In this document: positions 11,931 through 24,659 of the stretch, piece after piece
Layout of the letters: every line of letters begins with the position of its first letter
How positions within the stretch are numbered: the stretch's first letter is position 1
Assembly: GCA_008921705.1 (NCBI GenBank)
Contig: VFFE01007016.1
Span: 1,454,147-1,518,146, forward strand
DNA from: Burhinus oedicnemus
Taxonomy: Eukaryota; Chordata; Aves; Charadriiformes; Burhinidae
Direction: 5' to 3'
Length of the DNA stretch: 64,000 bases
Notes under the pieces: generated by a model
Told to the model about the DNA's origin: nothing
Databases searched by the model: none
The model's input: only the letters and a program-made list of their open reading frames with translations
Made by a program: the position numbers and the translations under genes

Positions 11931-13707
11931 GTTGGTAAAACTCCATGAAACAAATGAAAATGGGCTGATTCTTCATGTTTCTGTGTTCCAAAGGTCGCAA
12001 ATTACTTCAGTAATAATAAAAATGGTTTCATTTATAAAGCATTGGCATTCTTTACTACATAATTAAAATTTCATTTCTAGAACAGTTTAAAACATTAACA
12101 TGAAGTCACTTGCAGTTTGAAATTACCAGAAAGTTGAGACTGTTGAATACAAATACAAAAAAAATTGTCGGGATGGCAGAAGGAACGGACAAAGTAGTAA
12201 AGTGGGTACAATACAGAATCTTGTGACATTTACAAAGTAACATAAGAATGAAGCCTGAATCCATTCAAAAAGCGTTGCTTTGGGGCAAAAATAGAGTCTG
12301 GATGCTGTTAGAAGGGAAAGGTTTTTCCATTTATACGTAGTATAGCTTATGTCACCTGTGAGAGGATATTTGTCTAACGAAACTAAAATCTTATTTACAC
12401 GATTTGGGAGTTGTGGCCTGAGGAAGATTTGGGAGGAGACACTGCATTGTCTGACTTGCCGTTTGGGCACCTGTAAACTTAGCCTTTTTGCATTTTGTTT
12501 TTAAAATTGTGTACTCTCCCTCATCCAGTATAGAAAACAAACTAAAAAGCCAATTCTTACCTCAAGCAAGCAGTTTCGGTTAATTTAGGGGTTATAGAAG
12601 TAGAATTTTCCAAAGTGGAGCCGCTAGTGTACATCACTGATGGTAATCCAGTTTTTCCCTTTTCCAGTATTTTTGAACTTTTCTGTGTGTCTTGAAGTAT
12701 GCTTGCCTTTCTTTTCCCTAATCATAGGTAATTGTGACAAGCTGTAGACTAGATCAATGCCGTGCTCCCTGTTGTTAGCCAGATAACAGCATTATCCTAC
12801 TTGGTCAGGGTTAGTTCATCGATCATAGTTCCCACAAATGCGAAGTAAGAATCAAGAAATATTGTGTATTTGTGCATACGTGAAATATATGCCAAAAAAC
12901 TGCCCATTTTTTGCCTGTTGAACTTGCACATGGTACAACATTATGAATGATTACTGATTATAATACTAATTTCCATTACTTACAAATTCAGGTACTATTG
13001 GGAATTTATTCTAAACAATCTGTATTTAATCTCTTTGCTGGGCTTGCTTTTGTTGATAATTTAGATAATATTAAAAATGTAAATGCCGCTGTAAGCTTGA
13101 CTGATGTGAGGCAAAGATCTGATTGGGGCTGCAGATTTTTCCCTGTAGAAGGTCACCTACTTTATTCAGGCATCAGAAATGCCCTCTAAAACCCATCTAT
13201 TATAGGTCACTATAAGAATAACAAAAGCTTCCCTGTGGACTACCCAAAAATTTGAATCTTCTTCTGCTGTTAATACTTCTTAAAGTACATATAACTGTAC
13301 TGTAAGTAAAAATTCTTGTCGTTTAATTCTGGAGAAACAGAAGTACAGGGGAATTAGGTGACTTGGCGAGTGACTGGCAGACGTGGAGCTGGGAAGTACC
13401 ATCCCCCTGAGCCACCACGCTTTGTCGGTTACGCAGCTTCTCTAAAATAGTAGCTGTAATTCTGTAGATAGGCTCTTTCTTTTCTTGTTTGATCTGTAAA
13501 AAATGGGGTGCGTGCTCAGAGCAGCAGAAGTAGTAATGCTGTATGCAATACTCTGCCAAAAAGAAAAAAAAACAAACCCACAGTTATGTGCTCTGTTATA
13601 ATTGTTACCAAGGTATTTTATGTGCTGAAACACTGAATGTCAACCTGTGTTACTGGGCCCTAGACAAAGAGCGTTTTCACCTTTCATTTATGTTTCTGCT
13701 TCTTCAG
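11931..13707 (+). other. SDK2: SDK2 intron, 1777 bp
   Basis: Donor gttggt (weak), acceptor ctgcttcttcag. AT-rich, with nothing recognised inside. Confidence 0.8.
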
Positions 13708-13829
13708 AACTTCCAGGTGCTCCATCCAACCTGGTGATTTCCAACATCAGCCCTCGATCTGCCACGCTTCAGTTCCGGCCAGGGTATGATGGCAAAACCT
13801 CCATCTCCAAGTGGATAGTTGAAGGCCAG
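13708..13829 (+). CDS. SDK2: SDK2 exon, FN3-5 first part
   Basis: 122 nt, phase 1 in and phase 0 out. It reads (E)[17 protein letters not shown], then [18 protein letters not shown] and IVEGQ. The B-strand core position carries Phe (LQFRPG) instead of the usual Trp, which agrees with the SDK family pattern as I know it. A sequon NIS is present. Acceptor cttcttcag, donor cag/gtatgt. Confidence 0.95.
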
Positions 13830-16800
13830 GTATGTCCCTGACAAAAAGCTCCTAATGAAGTTTCTGAGGGTTAAAAAGGGTCGAAATAGTGAATTGCTGT
13901 TTGGATTACAGTTTTTGTTTAACTTTGGATCAAAGCTCTCCAGTACGTGGCCTGGTGGTGGCTGTTCAGGGGGTCCTGGAAAGGTTGGAATGCAAGGGAG
14001 CTGGAGAGCCTTGGCTGAGAAGTGTCTGTGGTGGCCAGTGAGAAAAGGGTCACATACATGCTGTCACTTCTTTTCACAGGAACAAAAGAAAAATATGATA
14101 TATAATATATATGTGTGAGAATGCTTATCCTTTAAATAATTCACATGGATTTTTGGAAAGCAACTTTGCTTCTGTTCAGAAGAACACCAGATGCATCGTT
14201 AGCAACACATATAGCAGAGCTTAAGTCCATCCATTTATTTAAAAAAGGGTTTGAAACCTGTGTGTAGGTTCTGTTAGTTGTATTTTCAAACCAGATGCAA
14301 ACCTCAAATTATTATGTCATAGAGTATAGGAAGAATTGCACTGAACAGTAAAGATACCATTATTCATGAGACTGGGTGTATTTTTCTGTCTTGTAATGGA
14401 ATATACTGAGCTTTTCTATCCAGGCCCTTAGATATAAATACCATGAATTCTCTTCTTCATCAGCTTTAAACAATATCCCTCTTTCTGCTGTCATTATGCC
14501 TTGGAGGAGTTATATATTCCTCATTTGTTCTCCTGACAGATGAGCTTTGCTTCTTCCTTTCCACCCACAGATCTTTATAAATAATATAATCTGTTTTGAA
14601 GACCAAATGTTGGACTTCTTAAATCACCGTCACCACTTAGACATGTTGATACAATCACTTCACTTGGTAATGAGATTGTTGTGAACAAGTTGGTACATTT
14701 TGTACAGTTTACATACACATTATTGCATATTACAGAATTAAACACTGAAATCCTATAATATGGTGGCTTGGCACGTTCTGAGAAGGATTTTTGTGCTGGA
14801 GCACCACAGTGATATCGCTAGGAATTTGTTAGTTCTTTCATCCTGTGAGTTGCAGGACGCCAGTAAAGTGAAATAAATTTGAATGCTTTAAAATCCCAAT
14901 GATAATTGCCGCAAAGTTCATCTGCATCCTTGAAGAGCCCCAGGGGCAGTTAATGGTTAACGGCTGAATGGCCCATGGTGTGCAGGGAGGGAAGGGAGGA
15001 CCTCTCTTGTTCACCAGCCCTCATCAACATCTTACGTGTCAGGGGGTTAGTGGTTGCGAGCGATCCTGGATCCCGGAATATTTGCCCCATTTGGGGAAGG
15101 AGCACAGCTTTGCGGAGTCTGCACAGTTCTTTTCACCACAGCTACCCTGCAAGTTTCTTCTGCACCATACCTCACTGGTTTGCTTTGGCACAAGAAACGT
15201 TGTTCCAAGTGGATTTAATTTAAAAAATAGAAATACTCTTGCTCACATGATCTTTTCAGGTATGCACAGAAATCGGTGACTCCTTAAGGATAGAGCAAGT
15301 CCTGTTTCCAGGTTGACAGCTGCATCCAGTCCTTTGTTCGCAGCCCCTTTCTGCCAGCACTCCAACTCTGATCTCAAAGTGCAATTTCACAGCACCTTTC
15401 GCCAATCTAAACCTGAGCTCTTGTCCTGCTCCCCTTCCCTCTCCTCGTGCCCATCGCTCTCACCAAGACTTTCTTACCCCTGCTTTCTGCAGGCACTGAT
15501 TCTGGCATGAGCGTACCCAGAGCTGCTAAAAGACTTGATCCGGCCAAGAACAGACGAGTTTCAGACAGCTCAGCTCCCTGCCCGGGCTGCGTGTGTGGTC
15601 AGAAGAGCTCCATCGCAGGGGAGGGGATGGGACCGCGGCAGTGGGAGCAGAGGCGAGGGCAGGAATGCCTCCGTCCTGACTTGGATCTAGGCTGCCGTGG
15701 ACCTGCCCTCTGGACTTTTTTTTTTTCTGAGTTTTTCTGCCTACCTTTGAAAGACACACACAAAGCTTTCACAAAACAGCTGCCGGTGACAGCCCGGTGT
15801 TCCCTTACGCCTCTCGTGTAGTTTGTTCTGAGCAGAGCTGGAATGCAGACTGCCATCGCAACATCGGTATGTTGGCATAGACAAACACAATTGTTCCTTA
15901 GAACTGCGTTAGATGGACAACTATGCAGTGGTTACACCCAACTACAACAGTATTTTCTAAACAGGAATACGGGGAGGATTTTTTCCTTCTGGATTGTTCA
16001 TTCGCGGGCCCACGTACGGCTTTTAATAGAACTGTTAATTGTTTCATGCCTTAGCATTACATTAAAAGCCACTTCAGGCGTGGTTTTGCATACTATGATT
16101 TTAAAACAGGTGGTATCGCGGAGCGATAGGATCACATTTAACTGTAAAACACTAATCTGTATGTTCTAGTGTACCTTGCAATTAATCAGTTGAATTATAG
16201 AATAATCCAAGCAGGTACAGAGACTACATCTCCACCCAGTCACAAGTTTTTTGACCATTAGCCCTTCTGAAAGTTTGCAACAAAGTGCAGAGTAGCTGAA
16301 AACAGCTGACAGCTTGGGGAAAATAGGTTGCAGGTTACTAAGATCTTGTACAGCACGATCTGTCCTGGAAGGAGGGGAACTAGGTCCATGTCCCCACCCA
16401 GGTCTGTTCCCCCTGGGCTGTGCTTCTGCTGCCGGTGGGTTCGGGACAAAGCGTTTTACTGTCGTGCACTTCATCTGTGTCCCACTCTGGTTGTACAGCT
16501 GGGCGATAGCTTTGCGTTGGACATCCCTTATATATTGTGTCTTCTCTTCCATCTCTCCTGGGAGTATAGCCTTTATTCTAAATTTCTGAGTCCTTGCAGA
16601 CAAACTACTTTATATTCACGCACACAAACAAGCTGCCACCAACATATTTTTCTTCTTTGTTCCTTTTTGTGGCACAAAGCTTCCTTGATAAGGGCAGGTC
16701 TAAAAAATGTTCCAAGTATTGCGTTTTGGCTAAGTGCCATTTTTGAAGCCTGATACTTCATGAACAATTTGGATGAAAAACACAGCTGGGAATTCCAGTT

Positions 16801-19800
16801 GACGTGAAATTTTGTACATCTGGCCTTGGCTTCTGCTTTTTGTGCTGGGGTGTAAATTCCCGGCAGCCACTGTGGAACTAATTCTCAATTATGTCAATGA
16901 ACAGGAGAGGAGAATCAGGTCTTTGAGATTTTAATGTTGGTAGATACTGAAATATCAAGCGTTAAAAATCCCATTTCTGTGTTTCTAGTGAAGCTACATT
17001 CTGTACTTCTGAAGGGATTTCTTAAAAATCACTAGGCTGTTTAGTTTCTACCTTTCCATCTAGACTCAGAGGACTGGAGGAAACTAGATTTCCAAACAGA
17101 GAACTACAAAAAAGTACCGATGCCATTTAGAAAATATTTCTAACATTGTTTTACCATTACATACAGTATAATCTAAAGAGAAGAGGGTCTAATGTGAGGT
17201 AAAGGCACTGCTGACACTTGTTCAGAAGGCCCAGCAGTAACTCTCTTGTGGCATTGACGCTCGCAGGTAACGTGTTCATCCCCAAAGAATTTCAGTAAAT
17301 CCTCCCAGTTGTCCTGTACTCTCCGATGCAGTTGGACTATGTATTGCAGACATTTTTTCTGGCAATTTGCAATCAAAAACGGCACTGAATCCCCGCTGTT
17401 TTTCACATGGTTTCGTGTTTGCGCTCTCTGTCTGCTGCGGTCCAGCTTCAGCTTATTTTTCTCCTGCTGGATTTTTCCTGGGTTTTTGGCAGGAGAAGTA
17501 CGTAAATGACATCATCATGACTGTGCCTTGGTAGGTGCGCGGTCCGCAGCACCAAGCTTTGCAGTGGGTGATTAGAGAAGGCGGACTAATTTCTGCCGAG
17601 TTTGGTGTGGTTTTCGGGTGATCGATGTTACTGTGCCGGCAGCAGAAGACCTGTGGAACGGCTGAAGGCCACTTACGAAGAGGTATTGCAAGTCATGGAG
17701 CCATGAGTATATGGGCTAATACAGAGAGGTTTTGCTTATAGCCTTTCTGCTGTTTTTAGAGAGATTTTATAAGAATATCATGGTGAGCAGTAGCAGAGTT
17801 TCAAAGTAGTAAAACCTTTAAAGTATTATCGCTGTATTCGCTTGTAAAGCTGTGAGTTGGGAAAGACGTTGTAACTTTAACCGTGAATTTATCTGGTTTT
17901 GTGGGTTAAGTCAGTGACCCAGATAGGATTCATCCATTGTACAAGGTGATTCTCTTGGTGTCGTTTCTACTTCAGAGCTGGTAAATAAAGTGTCTGAAAC
18001 TCTGACAATTTTATGCCTTTGCCAATCTTTAAATCAAAAATGGCTGAATCGATTTAAGGATTTTGTAAGAAAAAAGATTGCACCCAGGCTGACATCCTGT
18101 GAACTGAATTTCTCCCAAAGCGATTTCAAATGTGTGAGTTATGGACCTCTATAATGAAAACTCTGACATATCTTGAACCATAGTAGAACACAGGGTACCT
18201 CTGTAACATACAGAAACATTGTGTTTTCCTTTCCTGCAGTTAGTACTTCATAACTGTTCAAAATTTTGGAAGCATTACTTTCTTACACGATATATCACAG
18301 CAAATGATTTTTGCATTCCAAATTTCAATTATTTTTGGTTTCTTTTAAGTCAAAATTCTGCAACTTTGCACATGTAGTGCATTCCATCAGAATATGTTAA
18401 GTCACTTTATAAAATATTTAATGTTTTCCTTTTTAGAAATGGAGGAACTAATGCACAGAGAAGTAGAGGGTTCTGACATCACTTCCAATATTGTTTTATG
18501 CTGTCTAATTTCTGAAATAATAAATGAATATGCCTTTTTATTGAATGTAATGCCTTGGGAGCAGCTGAGAGATGGGAATGAATATGTGCTAACTTGTGAT
18601 GGCTGATCATTATCGAGAATTATGTGGAGCGTCTCGGTGGACATAGGTGGTTTTATTGTGGCAGTCCTGGGATTGTGGCCCTATTGTACGGAGAACTGTT
18701 AAGCTGCAGAGTGCATTTCTTAAGGAGTTTTTGTGCCGACAGTAGCAGAAAAGCAGTTGGTGTTCTCATCTGCCTCCCAAAACAATGCACACATGAATAT
18801 ATGTGCATCTGTCAACAAGCATCGTCCTTTTCTGAAATTTGCATATACTGTTACCCAAAAAACAGCTACGAGAAAGAAGCCTCCAAATTAACTTTATTTT
18901 ATGCAGAGCGGCTCATAGTGGACTCTCTTGCCCCTCAAAGGACTCTTTTATCCTTACCACTGCCCGTAGTTCTTTTTGCCCCGTGGGAATCCCTTTGTAC
19001 TCTGATTCTTGGAACTGATACATTTCCTCTGATCTGACATCAGAGTGTTTCAGCAAAAATAATTTCCTTTTCCTTCAAGAGCCTGAAACTTGGAATCTAC
19101 TATAGGTCTCGCAGAAGTTAAAAATACAGAAGTCCATCACTGAAAGTTCTCTTCCAAGGCTCATTTCTGACATTATTGCTAAATAAGTGAAACTTGTTTT
19201 AAGTAGCAGTGACCTAGAATTGCTTGGTCACGCGAGTCGGAGGTCATGCAGAGCTCCCCAGGCTGTTCACCCTTCAGTCCTCTTACTCTGGAAAAACTCC
19301 CCACAAAAGCAGCACTCTCAAACTGATCTCAGTGGAAGATCTAACCCTTTGAGTTAGTTTCCCGAATGCCGGCACCAGATCCTGGGAACGTTACAAGGTA
19401 TTATTCTAACTAAAGCAAGTTCCTGATCTATTTTTCTTAAAATGTTTTGATGAGTCACAGAACCATGCCTGTGGCTGATTTTATTTTTTTATTTGTTTTG
19501 CTACCTCTCAATCACTACCTTTCAGCAGAAAATGAGTCTAGAAGTGGTTAATTGGGACTGTCTGTGCTGCCATTTGCCCGGGGTCCCCCACCTCCCAATA
19601 CAGGTAGTGGCCACCTGTTTACCAGCTGGTTCCTGAGCTTGGGAACAACCAACGTGCCTGGCTTGGTTGGCATCTGCCGTTTCCTCGTAGGCTGCGCCCA
19701 TCGTTCCTAGCAGGGAGAGCGTTCAAAACCAGAAAGCTGTCTCCTGGGATAGCTTTCGAGGGGTTTGCCGTAGTCCTGGGCACGTGGAAGCTTTCACTGC

Positions 19801-20937
19801 TTCTCAATCAGTAAAAGATCCTTAATATTTCCACCTTTGCAGCCAGCTGGTAAATGTCTGTCTGCAAAGCAGGCGGGGGGTTTTGGACACCTCTCAAGCT
19901 TGAGTCAATGTCAATTGTTCACAGCCCTGTGGGCCTCTGGGTCTGGACCATGTGGTCCTTAATGTGTATTAATGACCTGCCTGCTGCTGCGTAACGATTG
20001 AAACCTGTGGTCTCTCTTTTTTTTTTTTTCTTTTTTGCTATGTAAGAAATATTTTAAAAAGCTCGTACTGTTCTTAGAATACAAAAAGACGACTAACTCG
20101 CCACTGGAGACTATTTGCAGCCTCCAGAGCGCTGTGGATTGTTGCTATACAATTACTGCAGCACTTTGAGGTGATGCTGTTAAGAGCAAGGTGTTTTGCA
20201 AAAATAAGCATTTACTATAGACTTTCTACAGTATTAATCAAAAACTCTTTTAATAAAAAGTTTTCTATGTTTCCTTGACTGAAATCAACCCTCCCTTCCT
20301 TTCTTTGTTTATGTAGGGTTTGTGGTTTTTTTTTAAATTCTCTTTATCATCTCTTTGTTCTCTGGGTTCAGTTTAGGACTGTTCTGTTTTACCATGCAGA
20401 CCTGTCTCCACTTGCTTCCTTTAAGCTTCTGCATCCGTGGAGTTTACTTAAATCAGCTCAGTTGCAACTGGGAATTTTAAAAGGCCCGTAATCTTCACTG
20501 ATGTCTGTTTTACATGTGTTTTGGTGTGTGGCAGCGTCCTTGATAACCAACAAAACCGAAAGGCCCATCAAGACCTGTGCAACCACATCCCTCCGTGAAA
20601 GCAGTCCTCTGCTAGGAGGATCACAGTGGCTTCTTTTCACAGTGCAATGCAGAACTTCTTTCTTTGGCCTAATTTTCCTTGTGTCATTTCTCCGTGCACA
20701 AACATAAATATGCAGCATGTCAGCTCCTGGGTGAGCGAAGAACTAAAACATCTATAAATAAATCAGGCTGGTTCTCCTGAAGGGGCAAAAAAAAAGAGTG
20801 AATGAAACCTAATTTTCTATTTGAAGTGCTCGGGATATGGGAGATACTTGGGGCTGCGTTGCCTATGGAGTGCTTTGACAGCGTCGATGGCTGCAACTGG
20901 CATACACAACTCGTAAGGGATCTGTTTAAGAAAGATT

Positions 20938-21080
20938 AAAGGAAATCGCTCTTTACACAGTGGGTCGGGAGCTTCTGGAATTTGTTGCCACAGCAGTCTG
21001 TGGGAGTAGATAGTGTCAGTAGGTTAAAAAAGGATTAGGCATCTTCGTGGATGTTAAGTCTGTAAATAGACACTAAAGGG
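20938..21080 (+). mobile_element. Ancient CR1-type LINE fragment, 3' portion
   Basis: The stretch reads like the shared 3' segment of old sauropsid CR1 elements: a 'ctctttacacag ... ctggaatttgttgccacag' block, then 'aggttaaaaaaggattagg', then 'gatgttaagtctgtaaatag'. Old CR1 consensus copies carry the same order (ttcacacag, tggaactcnttgccaca, ggttaaaaagggattaga, ggttaagtccattaatgg). It is heavily diverged and short. The match is from memory of the consensus, not a search, and the limits are approximate. Confidence 0.6.
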
Positions 21081-22010
21081 AATAGCTGCCTACGTACCCT
21101 CACGTATGCCTCAGCCGTGGTTGTGGGTACCAGGGTAGGGTGAGGGAGTTGGAGTAGAAGTGCTGCCCTTTGTGGTAGGGTTGAAACAGCAGAGTAAGTG
21201 TGCACGGTGCTGGGGAATTATATCAGGGGGTCTTGTCTAAGATCCCCCGTGTTTCAGCACTTGCAAATCTCCAACATGAAGCCCAGCCATCTACCAGCTC
21301 TCTTCCGTCTCCTTCTCCACACTCCTGTTGTGGCTCTTATGCACGCAACCCTGCCTACTGATGCTGCCGTCTTCCAGGGTCCCAGGTCAGACTCTGGCCT
21401 TTCTATCGTGTCTTGTTGACTTCCTTTTAAGTCCTCGTTCATCTTCATTTTATCTCCAGAAAGCTGTATGGAAAGTAATGCTCTCAATTCCCATCACCAT
21501 TTTGTCCCTTCTAACACTGCCGCAGCTGAGGGACCATGTTGGGCAACATGTTGTGATTAATTAATACAAAGGATTGCATGTGGAAAAGCCTGGTCTAAGT
21601 GCAGATCAGCAGATGAGGTTAAAACACTTCTGTTCTTTGACTTTGTTCTTGTTTCTCTGTCTTCATTTCTGTGGCATTTTGCCTCCGTTGAGACTTACTT
21701 AGTATGCATCAGTTCCTGCGACTTATTATCAAGGCTATTTTTCATTTTGTTATATTACTACTTGATACTTTTGTATTGTGGCAGCAAGATTGAACAGGGT
21801 ATTAGCGCTCTCGTGGTGTTTTTCTGGAATAGATCTCATCAGAGGATCCCAGTGAAGTCCCAACAGGTACAAGGAAACTTGACTAACTTGGCTGTGTTGT
21901 CACGTTACAAGTTACTAGTGCCTCGTCATATAAAAATGAATATTAACTGGATAATATGTATTTAAAAGCATTAGTCCTTCCACTGCTGTGATGACATGTT
22001 GCAAAGGAGG

Positions 22011-22060
22011 TTATATATATAATTCTTTATATACATATATATGTGTGTGTGTCTATATAG
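22011..22060. repeat. TA/TG microsatellite before splice acceptor
   Basis: Alternating TA and TG dinucleotides with an uninterrupted TG stretch at 22042-22052. It ends about 38 nt before the exon at 22098, where branch-point and pyrimidine-tract signals are expected. Confidence 0.85.
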
Positions 22061-22097
22061 TCTGCTTTGTATTCCTTCTTACCTTTCCCGTGTACAG

Positions 22098-22207
22098 GTT
22101 GGTGTGCTGGGTGATGAAGAAGAGTGGGTAAGGCTTTGTGAGGTGGAGAATGAACCTGATGCTCAGATGCTGGAGGTACCGAACCTTACGCCTTACACTC
22201 ATTACAG
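22098..22207 (+). CDS. SDK2: SDK2 exon, FN3-5 middle
   Basis: 110 nt, phase 0 in and phase 2 out. It reads VGVLGDEEEWVRLCEVENE, then PDAQMLEVPNLTPYTHY and two bases of an Arg codon. It supplies strands C' to E and the start of F of FN3-5, with sequon NLT. It has no in-frame ATG near its start and cannot be found as a long open frame; homology and phase identify it. Acceptor gtacag, donor ttacag/gtaaga. Its length is not a multiple of three, so skipping it would break the frame. Confidence 0.94.
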
Positions 22208-24508
22208 GTAAGAACAGCAGGTAATTAGCTGCAGCATGAAAAAAAAAAAATGAGTAAATAGCAGCCTAGAACAGCTTTCCTAATCAGAAACAGCTGGCTG
22301 TGTTTTATAATCTGAACAAAAGGGAAAAGGTTTGCTGTTTTCATAGTTTATACTTAAAATGACTCGTCTGATATTGCTAATTGTAATTTACATACGATAC
22401 AGTTCGTAACGTTAAAATGGAAATCCAAGTGCACGGTGAAATGCTTTTACGAGTAACTGCTGTCCTGCGACTTCCCTCGTCTAAAGGGTGCACCAGTGTA
22501 ACGTCAGTCAGTGACAAATCAATTGTAGTTAAACTGGTGCAAACTTGTAATTACATATTTACATCAGTTCAAACATCGTTTTATTGATTCAGCTCAATTC
22601 GGTAACATCAGTTAGATGAAACCTTTGTTTATAAGAATTTACCAAGTTAAGCTTAATAGATATATGCAATGCTTAAACAGATTGAAGTGAGTCTACATTA
22701 TGGGTGCACCCCAGTTAAACGAGATTGATTTTTCAAATCAATTCAATTCAAGTGACACGTTGCTTTAGTATAGACAAGATTTGAGAATTTGAGGTACTTA
22801 ATCCTAATGAAAAAGACTTTCATGAAATAGCTTGCTGGTTGCGAGGAGATACGGTGGCAAGTGTTAAATCATCTCATTAGAAACTCGTCCCTTTTGCCCT
22901 GGCTGAAGGGCCTTTTAGCGAGCCCAGATGCTGTTGTGAGCTAGTAGTAGGTGTAACCAAGTGAAGCTCCTACCATTTACAACTAATTCAGTGCTGATAC
23001 ACTGATTTTTTTTTTTTTTTTTTCCCTTGGTCAGAAGCCTAGGAACATACTGAATTTCTCACCAACTCTCCGCTGAAGTGCTTTACACCTCATCCTCAAG
23101 AGCTAAACATTTTACTGAAAGCTCTTTGAAAAATTTTGAACTTGAGCAGAGCTTTCCCGTGCAGAGGTTTAGGAAAATTATCTTCAGGTTGAGAAGATTT
23201 TGCTCTCATAAAGGTGGAACCTTAAAGCTGAAAAGGCAGAGGTGAATAGTAAAGCGCGGGTTGTACCAGAGTTCAGTGTCCGTGCAAAATAAGACAGGCT
23301 TGCACACCTAGCGGGGCAGTTATGCTGGTTGGCACTGGCACCTTTCGCACTTCCAGTTCTCCTCTGATCGTTTTCATCATAACTGGTAGACTAAAGCAGC
23401 TCCTTGAATTTTGTCCACTTTTTTTTTTTTTTTGGTCTCGTGCATACACAGATAGGAGCTTTGCTTTGGTTTTGTGTCAGTGTAGAGCAATTTTATATAA
23501 TTTTTGGAAACCCAGAAAGTTGTTGCTAAATGGATTTGTGGTCCTCTGGTCAGCTTTAGCCATTGCCCACTGAGAAAATGCATCATGAGAGCTAATTATC
23601 TGCCCGCATCTTTAGCGGCCCGCTTCTTTTCTGTATTTTCTGCCAACGTTTGCGAGTCAAATCAAGGACAGTATTTGTTTAATGTGTTTCCTTTAATGCA
23701 TTTTCGAGGGCGATCGCAGCAGATAAATAAACACTGCTGTGTTGACTAGCTCACCCTTTTTCCAAGCTCAGTCATTAAGTCCAAAAATTAAGTGTTTAGT
23801 ATGAACAGGTCGTGTATTTACGTGCAAGCACCGGGTACCTCTAACTGCTTGTGACGGGTGAGAGCATCTGAAATGTACAGCACGTCTTAATTATTTTGTG
23901 CTTCCTGAAAAAAAGATTTCTCTAAATCTTTTGTGACCTAGTAGGGATTTCTATTGTAGAAGAGATGGTTTCAAGCAGACATGGTATTTTTTTAAAGACG
24001 CATATCCATATTAAATAACTTAATCTTTCTTGTGCAGGAAGGCTGAAAATGCAGCACAGGGAAAAATCAGCTTCTTTCAACAAGTAATTGAGGGGAAATG
24101 TTATCACTAGCCTATTTTTTATATTGACAGCGAATGAGAATATCCAAAGTTTGATATTTTAATACCTTTCTGGATGTATTGTACAAGCATCGCAAGAGAA
24201 AATCACTTACTGTTAGCATAAGCTCATCAGACTTGGTATAATTAACATAAATTTCTCACACAAATACCTAAGTTTCTAATAGACTCTAAGCTAATCTCAT
24301 TTTCATTTTTTTAATACCTGAGAGGATCTGAAAGCGGTTACCAGAAAGCGTTCAGCAGTGAATACAAAGGGGACCTGCATGCCACAACCTTTGTGGAACG
24401 TTAGAAGGACCTAATCCGTAGTTTTCCATCTTTTCCCTGTTCTGGAAAAGAGAGGTACCATTCGCTAGAGCTGTTACAACACACACTGCATCTTTCCTTC
24501 CGCTCCAG
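22208..24508 (+). other. SDK2: SDK2 intron, 2301 bp
   Basis: Donor gtaaga, acceptor ttccgctccag. It holds a possible palindromic DNA-element relic at 22480-22790, a T18 run at 23006-23023 and a T15 run at 23419-23433. No exon or RNA gene was seen. Confidence 0.8.
22480..22790. mobile_element. Possible palindromic DNA-transposon (MITE-like) relic
   Basis: Two arms read as imperfect reverse complements: tagttaaactggtgcaaac at 22526-22544 and gggtgcaccccagttaaac at 22702-22720. Flanking words (caccagtgtaac, tcaattcaattcaag, gtctacattatg, agtatagacaag) recall non-autonomous DNA elements of reptile and bird genomes with the 'taaactggtgcaa' theme. No clean terminal inverted repeat or target-site duplication is visible. 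Family and limits are uncertain. Confidence 0.3.
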
Positions 24509-24659
24509 GTTCCGGATGCGGCAGGTGAACGTGGTGGGCGCCAGCCCTCTCAGCCAGCCCTCCCGTGTCATCCAGACGCTGCAGGCTCCCCCAGACCTCG
24601 CCCCCGGCAGCGTCACCGTGCGGACGGCCAGCGAGACCAGCCTGTGGCTGCGATGGGTG
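24509..24659 (+). CDS. SDK2: SDK2 exon spanning the FN3-5/FN3-6 border
   Basis: 151 nt, phase 2 in and phase 0 out. It reads [18 protein letters not shown], then [18 protein letters not shown] and [14 protein letters not shown]. The first half is the F and G strands of FN3-5. The linker is LQAPPDLAP. The second half is strands A and B of FN3-6, with its core tryptophan in LRWV. It is the only domain border in the window without a phase-1 intron. The exon is visibly GC- and CpG-richer than its flanks. Acceptor cgctccag, donor gtg/gtgagc. Confidence 0.95.

Larger units (their letters stand above)
13830..22097 (+). other. SDK2: SDK2 intron, 8268 bp
   Basis: Donor gtatgt, acceptor ccgtgtacag. 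It contains an ancient CR1-type fragment at 20938-21080 and a TA/TG microsatellite at 22011-22060 immediately upstream of the acceptor region. The remainder, including the moderately GC-rich stretch 14950-15700, shows nothing I can name. Frames of up to 145 codons on both strands have no recognisable domains. Confidence 0.8.

Noticed and set aside
11931..11935. Alternative exon end at the gtaaaa donor (exon to 11935)
   Set aside because: It would give an immediate stop after joining to 13708 and breaks the conserved VPPELPGAP junction.
16166..16753. Overlapping frames of 141-145 codons on both strands
   Set aside because: Frames in several phases and on both strands over the same GC-richer stretch indicate chance openness, not genes.
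18400..18470. MIR-like stretch (atggaggaactaatgcacagag)
   Set aside because: The similarity is too short to separate from chance.
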